The notes under the pieces are model-generated. The model saw only the letters and a program-made list of their open reading frames with translations, did no database searches and was not told the origin of the DNA. The position numbers and the translations under genes are program-made. 5,055 bases of DNA from Candidatus Omnitrophota bacterium (lineage in GTDB: Bacteria; Omnitrophota; Omnitrophia; Omnitrophales; Abzuiibacteriaceae), in the NCBI GenBank assembly GCA_016206995.1, contig JACQQN010000005.1, positions 1 through 5,055 of the forward strand, read 5' to 3'. Of this stretch, positions 1-5,055 are shown one piece after another (position 1 is the stretch's first letter; each line of letters begins with the position of its first letter).

Positions 1-131
1 AACAAAAAATTGCCCACGATATTTCCGAGTCGCTTTTGAAGCACGCCGCAAAACCGAAAGACCACACTTACATCGTGTTTCATGAAGTTGCTGGAGAAAA
101 TTGGGCAAAAGGCGAACAGTTGTTTGGTTGA
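1..131 (+). CDS. Partial 4-oxalocrotonate tautomerase-family protein, C-terminal end
   Basis: Reading from base 3, an open frame gives 42 residues and ends at a TGA at 129-131. The other two forward frames stop early. The segment contains IVFHEVAGENWAKGEQL, which matches the conserved C-terminal pattern of small tautomerases of the 4-OT/MIF superfamily (V-x-x-x-E-V-x-x-E-N-W-x-x-G-G). Those enzymes are usually about 60-75 residues long and use an N-terminal proline as catalytic base, so a third or more of the protein, including that proline, lies left of the window. The substrate cannot be inferred, because many family members have no assigned reaction. It is followed by 150 nt without a gene and is probably not tightly coupled to the next gene. 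The family call is fairly secure; the specific function is unknown. Confidence 0.72.
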   Translation, partial: QKIAHDISESLLKHAAKPKDHTYIVFHEVAGENWAKGEQLFG

Positions 132-133
132 CT

Positions 134-262
134 CGTACAACGTACCGCGCGATGCGTTCTGCGTGAAAACGTTTTGAAACGCTATCAAGCACAAAAGTAG
201 GAAATCGGGCTGTATCATCAGCATGCCATTTGCGCAGTACGCTGTACGCGGCACGCCGTACG
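134..262. repeat. Inverted pair of degenerate CGTAC-type heptamer arrays (MITE- or STRR-like)
   Basis: The left arm on the plus strand reads as 7-nt units starting with CG: CGTACAA, CGTACCG, CGCGATG, CGTTCTG (134-161), with a further CGTGAAA at 162-168. The right arm, read on the minus strand from 262 downward, gives CGTACGG, CGTGCCG, CGTACAG, CGTACTG (262-235). Aligned as a 30-bp inverted repeat (134-163 against 262-233), the arms match at 22 of 30 positions. The 69-nt interior holds a perfect AAAACGTTTT palindrome at 166-175 and a short GCGTT/AACGC pairing (154-158 with 178-182). Heptamer arrays recall the short tandemly repeated sequences of cyanobacteria, and the inverted layout recalls a miniature transposable element or a long stem-loop RNA. 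No coding sequence is evident. The structure is directly visible; its identity is not established. Confidence 0.6.
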
Positions 263-269
263 AAAAACG

Positions 270-274
270 AGGAG
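270..274 (+). promoter_or_regulatory. Shine-Dalgarno site of the tandem-ACT gene
   Basis: AGGAG lies 7 nt before the ATG at 282. It is the clearest ribosome-binding site in the window and fixes that start. It sits just outside the right arm of the inverted heptamer array. Confidence 0.8.
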
Positions 275-281
275 AACTCCC

Positions 282-686
282 ATGGCAGTTGAAAAACAGC
301 TTTCCGTATTTTTAGAGAATCGGCCCGGGAACTTGGCGCATATTTGTGATATTTTGTCTCAGTCTTCCATCAATGTTCTTGCGCTTTCTACTCATGATGC
401 AGTTGATAACGCAGTGGTCCGAATCCTTTGTGATAGTCCAACAAAGGCACTGCTCTTGCTTGAACAGGAAAACTTTTATGTTTTGGAGCAGGACGTTGTT
501 GTTTTAGAAATTGCCAATCGTCATGGGATGCTTTCCAAGGTCGCGCGTAAACTTGCCCATGCAGACATCAATATTGGTTACGCTTATTGTACGGCAACTA
601 AGTCGCAGGAAATGGGCTGTCTGGTTTTAAAGACCGACGCGCCCGAACGCGCATGGGAATTCTTAAGAGGAATTGAATTCGAATAG
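282..686 (+). CDS. Tandem ACT-domain protein, probable amino-acid/small-ligand sensor
   Basis: This 134-residue protein is essentially two ACT domains and nothing else. The first spans about residues 5-65 and carries the typical turn ENRPGNLAHICDIL (P15-G16) after the first strand, followed by a helix and a strand (INVLALS). The second spans about 70-131 with an analogous NRHGMLSKVARKL turn and helix, and strand INIGYAYC. In the second repeat the usual PG is replaced by HG (81-82). ACT domains bind amino acids or related small ligands at domain interfaces and normally regulate metabolic enzymes. Stand-alone tandem-ACT proteins of this size are known, but their partner and ligand are usually unassigned. 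It is cytoplasmic, with no signal peptide or membrane segment. The start is supported by AGGAG 7 nt upstream. The ABC ATPase begins 26 nt after the stop, so co-transcription is plausible. No amino-acid biosynthesis gene is nearby to suggest a ligand. Confidence 0.85.
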   Translation: MAVEKQLSVFLENRPGNLAHICDILSQSSINVLALSTHDAVDNAVVRILCDSPTKALLLLEQENFYVLEQDVVVLEIANRHGMLSKVARKLAHADINIGYAYCTATKSQEMGCLVLKTDAPERAWEFLRGIEFE

Positions 687-712
687 CATCTCGCCTTGCC
701 ATTTTTTCTGTT

Positions 713-1627
713 ATGAATGCAATCCAAATTTCTAAACTTAGCAAGTTTTATGGCAAGACACAAGCATTGCATGAAATTTCATTGGCCGTTCCGGCTGGGG
801 ATTTTTTTGGCTTTCTGGGTCCGAATGGCGCAGGAAAAACAACGACCATTCATGCAATGACAGGCCTCGCAAATTTCCAAGGCGGCGACATCAAAGTGTT
901 TGGCAACGATGTTATTCACGACTACCGAAAAACCCGTGCGCTGATTGGTTTTGTTCCTCAAGAATTTAATTTTGACCCGTACCTTTCAGCAGAACAAATT
1001 TTGGTTTTTGAAGCAGGTTATTTTGGGCTTCCCAAGAAAATAGCAAAAGCACGCGCTGCCGAATTGCTTGAAGAATTTGAGTTGTCTGGTCACCGTCATT
1101 TGGATTACCGGAAATTATCGGGCGGCATGAAGCGAAGGCTACTGATTGCGCGTGGTTTGATCCACCAGCCCAAAGTTCTCATTTTAGATGAGCCAACAGC
1201 AGGTGTTGATCTTGAGCTTCGGCTGAAGCTTTGGGATTTCCTCAAACGTTTGAACGAAGAAGGCGTCACTATTTTCTTGACGACACACTACATTGAAGAA
1301 GCGGAAAGACTTTGTAAGCGGATCGGCGTGATTCATCATGGACGGATGATTGCTCTTGACACCACCGCAGCCTTAATTGATCAATTAGGAAGTCATGTGA
1401 TTACTCTTCGCTTAGACCGTTCATTTGAAGTTGTGCCTGAGCCAATCTTAAGATTTGGAGTTGAGTTGGTGAAGCAGGGAGGGAATATGATTCGCTTTCG
1501 GAAAGATGACGAGAGAATTTCGGACTTATTTAAAACCATCCATGCACAAGGGATTGGGATTACTGGGATTGAAACAGAAAAGACATCACTTGAAGAAATT
1601 TTCTTGGAAATGACAAAAAGTACGTAG
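713..1627 (+). CDS. ABC-2 type transporter ATP-binding protein (YadG/DrrA-like)
   Basis: This 304-residue nucleotide-binding subunit powers an ABC-2 exporter with the permease encoded next. All ABC motifs are intact: Walker A GPNGAGKTT (36-44), Q-loop Q83, signature LSGGM (135-139), Walker B VLILDEP with catalytic E160, D-loop AGVD (163-166) and switch histidine H192. Residues from about 220 form the C-terminal domain of the drug/polysaccharide/lipid exporter branch and end in TSLEEIFLEMTKST, the usual closing motif. The length is close to YadG (about 308 residues). No convincing Shine-Dalgarno precedes the ATG; the leader is T-rich and 26 nt separate it from the ACT gene. The TAG stop lies within the left terminus (GTAGGGGC) of a GC-rich double-hairpin repeat, so the repeat may have replaced the original 3' end. 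The ABC-2 subunit call is firm; the exported substrate is unknown. Confidence 0.93.
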   Translation: MNAIQISKLSKFYGKTQALHEISLAVPAGDFFGFLGPNGAGKTTTIHAMTGLANFQGGDIKVFGNDVIHDYRKTRALIGFVPQEFNFDPYLSAEQILVFEAGYFGLPKKIAKARAAELLEEFELSGHRHLDYRKLSGGMKRRLLIARGLIHQPKVLILDEPTAGVDLELRLKLWDFLKRLNEEGVTIFLTTHYIEEAERLCKRIGVIHHGRMIALDTTAALIDQLGSHVITLRLDRSFEVVPEPILRFGVELVKQGGNMIRFRKDDERISDLFKTIHAQGIGITGIETEKTSLEEIFLEMTKST

Positions 1628-1685
1628 GGGCGACCCCCCTGTGGTCGCCCGTTGTTTACGGGCTGGCACGGGGGCCAGCCCCTAC
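1624..1685. repeat. 62-bp GC-rich double-hairpin palindromic repeat (REP/MITE-like)
   Basis: The segment begins GTAGGGGC (1624-1631) and ends with its exact reverse complement GCCCCTAC (1678-1685). Inside are two perfect 8-bp hairpins: GGGCGACC/GGTCGCCC (1628-1635 with 1643-1650, 7-nt loop) and GGGCTGGC/GCCAGCCC (1660-1667 with 1674-1681, 6-nt loop), joined by a 9-nt T-rich spacer. By count 45 of 62 bases are G or C, well above the flanking genes. Repeats with GTAGGGGC-type ends and GGTCGCCC or GCCAGCCC stems recur in many unrelated bacterial genomes, so a mobile REP-like origin is likely. It sits between the ATPase and permease genes, where it could stabilise the upstream mRNA or attenuate the downstream gene. 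Hairpin 1 is followed only by GTTGTTTA, so it is not a strong intrinsic terminator. Confidence 0.85.
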
Positions 1686-1704
1686 AATCGAAATTACATA
1701 TGCC

Positions 1705-2481
1705 ATGACAAATCTTCGATCGGATCTCATTGGTTTTAAGTCACTCGTTGAGCGCGAAATCATTCGATTCACTTCTGTTTTTAAGCAAACGATTTTTCCG
1801 CCAATTATTTCCAGTTTCCTTTTCATTTCTGTTTTTGGCCTTTTCTTAGGCAAAGGGATTGAAAATATTCAAGGCGTCTCTTACCTGACCTTTCTGGTGC
1901 CTGGGTTGATGATGATGTATTTAATTGAAGGTTCTTATTTGAATACGTCAACCTCGCTTTTCGTTGCCCGTTGGGCTGGACATATTCAGGAAATTTTAGT
2001 AACCCCTCTTTCTTATTTTGAGATGGTTGCGGCCATGCTGATTGGAGGTCTCGCAAGAAGTGTTGCAGAGGCTTTTGGAATTTATTTAGTTTCGCTTTTA
2101 TTTACCTCTTTTCCAATCGTGCATCCTTGGGCAGTTTTTTATTTTGCGATTCTTGTGTCACTTTCTTTTTCATCCATTGGGATGATTATTGGACTTCTTG
2201 CAGAAGAATGGGAACATCTCTCCATCTTGACTACTTTTGTGATTACGCCACTTGTTTATTTTGGGGGCGTTTTTCACTCGATTGATATGATCCCACCATC
2301 ACTCCAATTTCTGATGTATCTAAATCCAACTTTTTACATGATGAATGGCATGCGTTATGGAATGCTTGGGATTTTAGATGCCAATCTCTTACTTTCTGCG
2401 CTTGTTGTTTTTTTCTTTTTTATTTCCCTTTTTTCGGTTACAGTTTATATGTTCAAAACAGGGTATAAGCTCAAAAAATGA
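1705..2481 (+). CDS. ABC-2 type transporter permease (YadH-like)
   Basis: This 258-residue integral inner-membrane protein pairs with the ATPase encoded just upstream. It has about six hydrophobic segments: roughly residues 27-49, 58-78, 105-127, 137-164, 172-192 and 228-250. The stretch from EEWEHLSILTTFVITPLVYF through YLNPTFYMMNGMRYGMLG is the ABC-2 membrane family hallmark: a long helix, a re-entrant loop with proline, and the NP motif before the last helix. The length matches YadH (about 256 residues). Members export drugs, lipids or polysaccharides; the substrate here cannot be told. The ATG at 1705 has no clear Shine-Dalgarno. The nearby ATG at 1700 is out of frame and stops after two codons. 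The double-hairpin repeat ends 19 nt before the start. The stop overlaps the corA start (ATGA at 2478-2481). The 3' end has three T runs of 6-7 (2408-2414, 2416-2421, 2429-2434). Confidence 0.92.
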   Translation: MTNLRSDLIGFKSLVEREIIRFTSVFKQTIFPPIISSFLFISVFGLFLGKGIENIQGVSYLTFLVPGLMMMYLIEGSYLNTSTSLFVARWAGHIQEILVTPLSYFEMVAAMLIGGLARSVAEAFGIYLVSLLFTSFPIVHPWAVFYFAILVSLSFSSIGMIIGLLAEEWEHLSILTTFVITPLVYFGGVFHSIDMIPPSLQFLMYLNPTFYMMNGMRYGMLGILDANLLLSALVVFFFFISLFSVTVYMFKTGYKLKK

Positions 2482-3446
2482 TTCACTCATTTATTTATCG
2501 AAAAAACAAACCTCTGCAAATAAATGTCTCGCGGCAAGATTTAGCGAAAGCCGTGTGGGACAAGGATGCCTTCGTTTGGGTTGATCTTGAAGAGCCGACC
2601 GAATTTGAAAGTGAAACATTGATTGAGATTTTTAATTTCCATCCCCTTGCTGTTGAAGATTGCATTAATGATTTAAGCCAACCAAAAGTAGATGATTACG
2701 AAGAATATTTATTTCTTGTAGTTCATGCCATTAATATGAAGTCGAGAGAAGAGGTCTCAACCGTTGAACTCGACATTTTCTTGAACAAAAATTACGTTGT
2801 TACAGTTCACAAACAAGCCATTCGAAGTGTCGAACAAGTTTGTGAGACTGTTTCTAAAAAAGGGAGTTCTTATTTTGGAAATGGGATAGAGATGTTGGTT
2901 CACGCGCTTCTTGATCGGTTGGTTGATAATTTCATGCCAGTGCTTAATCAATTTGAGGAAAAGATTGACGCCATTGAAAACGAAATTTTTCAAGAGTCAT
3001 CACCAGCATTTTTAGACCGTATTTTGAGAGTTCAAAAAGATATTTGGTATCTCAGGCGAATTGTCGGACCGCAACGAGACACCATCAATCATTTATCTCG
3101 GAATGCTTCCGCATTTATTCGTCAGAAAAATTTGATTTATTTTCGGGATGTCTACGACCATTTATTTCAAATTTATCAATCAGTTGAAAGTTCACATGAA
3201 ATCCTAAATGGAATTTTACAAGTGTATTTCTCTCATGCCTCGGCAAAGTTAAATGAAGTCATTAAAACCCTTACGGTAATCGCAACGATTGGGCTTCCGC
3301 CTCTTGTGATCGCCAGCATTTACGGGATGAATTTCAAACATATGCCGGAGCTTTTTTGGGAGCACGGTTATTTCTTTTCGCTTGGCTTGATGTCGCTCAG
3401 TTCGGTTATCGTTCTTACTTGGATGAAATGGAAAAAGTGGTTTTAA
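2478..3446 (+). CDS. corA: CorA-family divalent cation (Mg2+/Co2+) channel
   Basis: This 322-residue protein mediates passive, voltage-driven divalent cation uptake as an inner-membrane homopentamer. The N-terminal cytoplasmic domain carries the family signature FHPLAVEDCINDLSQPKVDDYEEYLFLV (about 54-81). It is followed by the long stalk helices (about 150-255). Two transmembrane helices close the protein: about 263-282, ending in the YGMNF selectivity motif with GMN at 283-285, and about 297-316. The connecting periplasmic loop contains the usual MPE. The C-terminus is basic and aromatic (WMKWKKWF), as expected for the cytoplasmic end of the last helix. The length is normal and nothing is missing. 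The start overlaps the permease stop as ATGA, which suggests translational coupling; the only purine-rich site (ACAGGG, 2458-2463) is too distant to be a good one. ZntB-type zinc transporters share the fold and GMN, so the metal is inferred. The last 19 nt overlap rlmN. Confidence 0.92.
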   Translation: MIHSFIYRKNKPLQINVSRQDLAKAVWDKDAFVWVDLEEPTEFESETLIEIFNFHPLAVEDCINDLSQPKVDDYEEYLFLVVHAINMKSREEVSTVELDIFLNKNYVVTVHKQAIRSVEQVCETVSKKGSSYFGNGIEMLVHALLDRLVDNFMPVLNQFEEKIDAIENEIFQESSPAFLDRILRVQKDIWYLRRIVGPQRDTINHLSRNASAFIRQKNLIYFRDVYDHLFQIYQSVESSHEILNGILQVYFSHASAKLNEVIKTLTVIATIGLPPLVIASIYGMNFKHMPELFWEHGYFFSLGLMSLSSVIVLTWMKWKKWF

Positions 3447-4576
3447 GTTCCCGCCCCTACATTCGTGATTTCACAAAGTTAGAACTGGAGAAATTAATCG
3501 AGTCTAACCAATTTCCTCGTTATCGCGCAGATCAAATTCTTGACTGGGTTTATCAAAAAAATGTCCGCTCGTTTGATGCCATCAAGAATCTTCCCAAAGA
3601 ACTAATTGCATTTCTGAAAGAAAAAGCCGATCTGAACCGCCTTGAACTTGTTTCAAAACACGAATCTTTCAATCATGAATCCATCAAATTTCTCACCCGA
3701 ACTCAAGATGGCCTTTTGTGTGAATCGGTTTTAATTGTTCAGCGTGGCCGCCCCCGAAGTCAAGTGGACTTCGGGGACAAGCTTGTTCTTGGCGCCGCTC
3801 GCGCCAAGGGTCGAAACACAGTCTGTGTTTCAACGCAATTGGGGTGCAGAATCCGCTGCATTTTTTGTGCAAGCGGAAAAGGGAAGTTTGGTAGAAATTT
3901 AACGGCCGGCGAGATTGTGGAACAAATTTCACTCATTGCATCAGAAATAAAGGAACGGGTTACAAATATTGTTTTTATGGGAATGGGAGAGCCCCTTGAT
4001 AATTACGAAAATGTTATCAAAGCACTTTCTATTTTGCGGGCAAAATGGGGCTATGGATTAAGTGGCCGGCGCATCACAGTTTCTACGAGCGGGATTCCGC
4101 CAAAACTCAGGCAATTTTTAAAGGATACCGAAGGAAAAGTGCGGCTTTCCGTTTCCCTTCATTCATCAAATGAAGAAACGCGTTCTTTCCTTGTACCCAT
4201 CAATAAAAAATATCATTTGGACGAATTAATTAAAGAACTCGATTTCATTCATCAAAAATTAAAAAGAGAAATTACATTTGAATATACGCTGATTGGAGGT
4301 ATTAATGACACGCGTGAAGAGGCAGAAGGCACCGCTAGGCTTGCTTCACGGTTGGGCGCTAAAGTGAATTTGATTCCTTACAATCCAATTCAAGAAATGA
4401 ATCTTGAGACTCCATCGAAAACAAAAATCGAAGAATTTCGGAAACTTCTTGAATTAAAAGGGGTGGTTGTTACTGTTCGTCAAACAGCGGGGCGTGATAT
4501 CAATGCTGCTTGCGGTCAATTGCGTCTTGATCGAACAACGGGCGCTACCGAGGATGTCGCGACTTCCACTTCTTAA
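3428..4576 (+). CDS. rlmN: 23S rRNA A2503/tRNA A37 C2-methyltransferase RlmN with an in-frame insertion
   Basis: This radical-SAM enzyme methylates C2 of A2503 in 23S rRNA and A37 of some tRNAs, affecting peptidyl-transferase function and fidelity. From the ATG at 3428 it has 382 residues. The N-terminal helical domain (FPRYRADQILDWVYQK) is followed by the 4Fe-4S motif CRIRCIFC (C140, C144, C147), GMGEP (185-189) and the C-terminal AACGQL. The two methyl-transfer cysteines are C133, seven residues before the cluster as in E. coli C118, and C362, the equivalent of C355. All catalytic residues are present. Residues about 106-126 are an extra, GC-rich palindromic segment between ESVLIVQ and KGRNTVCVS; without it the length (361) and linker (VQKGRNT) would be normal. 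The ATG at 3428 lies 4 nt after GGA and overlaps corA by 19 nt. A TTG at 3356 would add 24 residues deep inside corA and is unlikely. The tail after LRLD (RTTGATEDVATSTS) is not conserved family sequence. Confidence 0.95.
   Translation: MEKVVLSSRPYIRDFTKLELEKLIESNQFPRYRADQILDWVYQKNVRSFDAIKNLPKELIAFLKEKADLNRLELVSKHESFNHESIKFLTRTQDGLLCESVLIVQRGRPRSQVDFGDKLVLGAARAKGRNTVCVSTQLGCRIRCIFCASGKGKFGRNLTAGEIVEQISLIASEIKERVTNIVFMGMGEPLDNYENVIKALSILRAKWGYGLSGRRITVSTSGIPPKLRQFLKDTEGKVRLSVSLHSSNEETRSFLVPINKKYHLDELIKELDFIHQKLKREITFEYTLIGGINDTREEAEGTARLASRLGAKVNLIPYNPIQEMNLETPSKTKIEEFRKLLELKGVVVTVRQTAGRDINAACGQLRLDRTTGATEDVATSTS
3743..3805 (+). repeat. GC-rich palindromic segment inserted in frame within rlmN
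   Basis: Three consecutive palindromes lie within 57 nt. The first is a perfect 10-bp hairpin, CCCCGAAGTC/GACTTCGGGG (3752-3761 with 3767-3776, 5-nt loop). The second is a perfect 10-bp palindrome, ACAAGCTTGT (3777-3786). The third is a perfect 8-bp hairpin, CTTGGCGC/GCGCCAAG (3788-3795 with 3801-3808, 5-nt loop). By count, 43 of the 63 bases from 3743 to 3805 are G or C, against a clearly AT-richer rlmN background. It encodes about 21 residues, from RGRPRSQ to GAARA, not expected in RlmN. Exact borders are inferred from the protein alignment and may shift by a few codons, since the last hairpin runs to 3808. TTGTTC occurs at 3735-3740 and again at 3783-3788, 48 nt apart and in phase. The palindromes are plain in the sequence; origin as a mobile repeat is inference. 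Confidence 0.75.
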
Positions 4577-4621
4577 TCCACGTGTCGCCAATGGGGAGTG
4601 TTAATGCGATAACCGCCAAGA
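4577..4621. other. Short convergent intergenic spacer without a strong terminator
   Basis: These 45 nt separate the ends of rlmN and the minus-strand gene. I see no GC-rich hairpin with a U tract on either strand. The only symmetric element is TAATCAC-TC-GTGATTA at 4623-4638, which overlaps the last codons and stop of the minus-strand gene. It has 7-nt arms and a 2-nt centre, so it would form a weak hairpin or serve as a protein site. Termination between the genes is expected from the layout but not demonstrated. Confidence 0.4.
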
Positions 4622-5055
4622 TTAATCACTCGTGATTATATCTCCTTGAGTAGCGAATTCCCAGAGTTCGTTCAGCGCTGGGTTCTCCCGGTACAATTTG
4701 GAAAGGCGTTTTGAGAAATAACCGTTTGTCAAAGCATCAAGATTGGCAGTCAACTCGTCAATTTTAAGAAGTGCACTCATTCGTTCAAATGTTTCAGTCG
4801 GTGGGTTTGTAAGAAATTCAATCTGAACTCTTCGCCGTTCAAAATAGAGGCGCGTGACTTCACTTAAAATTTCTTCACGGAGTTCGACCATCAGTTTCTC
4901 CCGTGAATCAATGGATGTTTGCGCGGAATTCCAAATTAAATCACCCAAGCTCCACGACAAATAAAAATCTGTAGATCTTGTTATCTCATCAGGTCCTTGT
5001 TCAAAAATGTCTGGTGTCGTGTTGCTGCCAGAATCAACATGAATATTATTTCCGA
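4622..5055 (-). CDS. C-terminal part of an unrecognised protein, truncated by the window edge
   Basis: The minus-strand frame ending with TAA at 4624-4622 stays open to base 5055, so 143 residues are visible and the gene continues right of the window. A TTG at 4960 could be read as a start, but the frame runs on upstream through DIFEQGPDEITRSTDFYLSW, and the TTG lies inside the natural-looking run FYLSWSLGDLIWN. A start there is therefore unlikely. From about the middle of the visible part the protein is charged and probably helical: LREEILSEVTRLYFERRRVQ, then LLKIDELTANLDALTNGYF, then SKLYRENPALNELWEF. No transmembrane segment is seen. The pattern of a VTRLYFERRR helix, a hydrophobic-aromatic SWSLGDLIWN strand and LDALTNGYF resembles conserved uncharacterised C-terminal regions that I cannot name with confidence. 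A helical hairpin is inferred. It converges on rlmN and belongs to a separate transcription unit. Confidence 0.72.
   Translation of the reverse strand, partial: GNNIHVDSGSNTTPDIFEQGPDEITRSTDFYLSWSLGDLIWNSAQTSIDSREKLMVELREEILSEVTRLYFERRRVQIEFLTNPPTETFERMSALLKIDELTANLDALTNGYFSKRLSKLYRENPALNELWEFATQGDIITSD

Noticed and set aside
174..218. Sigma-70 type promoter (TTGAAA at 174-179 with TATCAT at 213-218)
   Set aside because: The spacing is about 33 nt, far from the usual 17, so the boxes do not form a credible promoter.
134..262. CRISPR array or integron attC site
   Set aside because: The 7-nt units are contiguous, degenerate and inverted, without uniform spacers. No attC core (RYYYAAC/GTTRRRY pair) or integrase is seen.
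1628..1659. Intrinsic terminator after the ATPase gene
   Set aside because: The hairpin is strong but is followed by GTTGTTTA rather than a U tract. It belongs to a symmetric two-hairpin repeat, and the partner permease follows directly.
1656..1853. Minus-strand open frame across the repeat and the permease start
   Set aside because: It runs antisense to the clear permease gene and through the palindromic repeat. Its composition is as expected for a shadow frame, with no recognisable domain.
3356..3427. Extended rlmN start at a TTG at 3356
   Set aside because: It would add 24 residues lying wholly inside corA with no family similarity. The ATG at 3428 gives a normal N-terminus and a short overlap.
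4545..4621. Minus-strand hydrophobic peptide ending KKWKSRHPR before a stop at 4545
   Set aside because: It is only about 25 residues, is closed upstream by an in-frame stop, and has no ATG or ribosome-binding site. It overlaps the rlmN 3' end. It could be a remnant but is not supportable as a gene.
4622..4960. Complete 112-residue minus-strand gene starting at TTG 4960
   Set aside because: The frame stays open upstream to the window edge with natural-looking sequence, so the gene is better treated as a truncated C-terminal part.

Overview
The window is a compact bacterial segment, moderately AT-rich by eye. It carries a run of co-oriented plus-strand genes closed by one convergent, incomplete minus-strand gene. 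In order it holds: the 3' end of a probable 4-oxalocrotonate tautomerase-family gene (to 131); a 150-nt gap with an inverted pair of degenerate heptamer arrays; a tandem-ACT-domain protein (282-686); an ABC-2 ATPase and permease pair of the YadG/YadH size class (713-1627 and 1705-2481), split by a GC-rich double-hairpin repeat; a CorA-type divalent metal channel (2478-3446); the rRNA/tRNA methyltransferase RlmN (about 3428-4576); and the C-terminal part of an unrecognised minus-strand protein (4622 to the right edge).

The permease, corA and rlmN are chained by short overlaps (an ATGA overlap, then 19 nt). They therefore look like one transcription unit with translational coupling, probably starting at the ACT gene or the ATPase. 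The functions do not form one pathway: small-ligand sensing, export, metal uptake and ribosome modification. This reads as a housekeeping neighbourhood.

The unusual content is repetitive DNA. Three separate palindromic structures interrupt or border the genes. The first is the inverted heptamer array at 134-262. The second is a 62-bp element at 1624-1685, whose left end supplies the stop codon of the ATPase gene. The third is a GC-rich, triple-palindrome segment of about 63 nt at 3743-3805. It lies in frame inside rlmN, just before the first catalytic cysteine, and adds about 21 residues where RlmN normally has a very short linker. This third one is the most notable observation: it looks like a palindromic repeat that has become coding sequence, comparable in principle to Rickettsia palindromic elements.

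The organism cannot be fixed from the sequence. Compact gene overlaps, weak or absent Shine-Dalgarno sites at several starts, dispersed GC-rich palindromes and the unfamiliar terminal gene would suit an uncultivated Gram-negative lineage (for example Omnitrophota or another candidate phylum). That is only an inference. I see no CRISPR array, tRNA, rRNA, transposase, phage gene or defence system.
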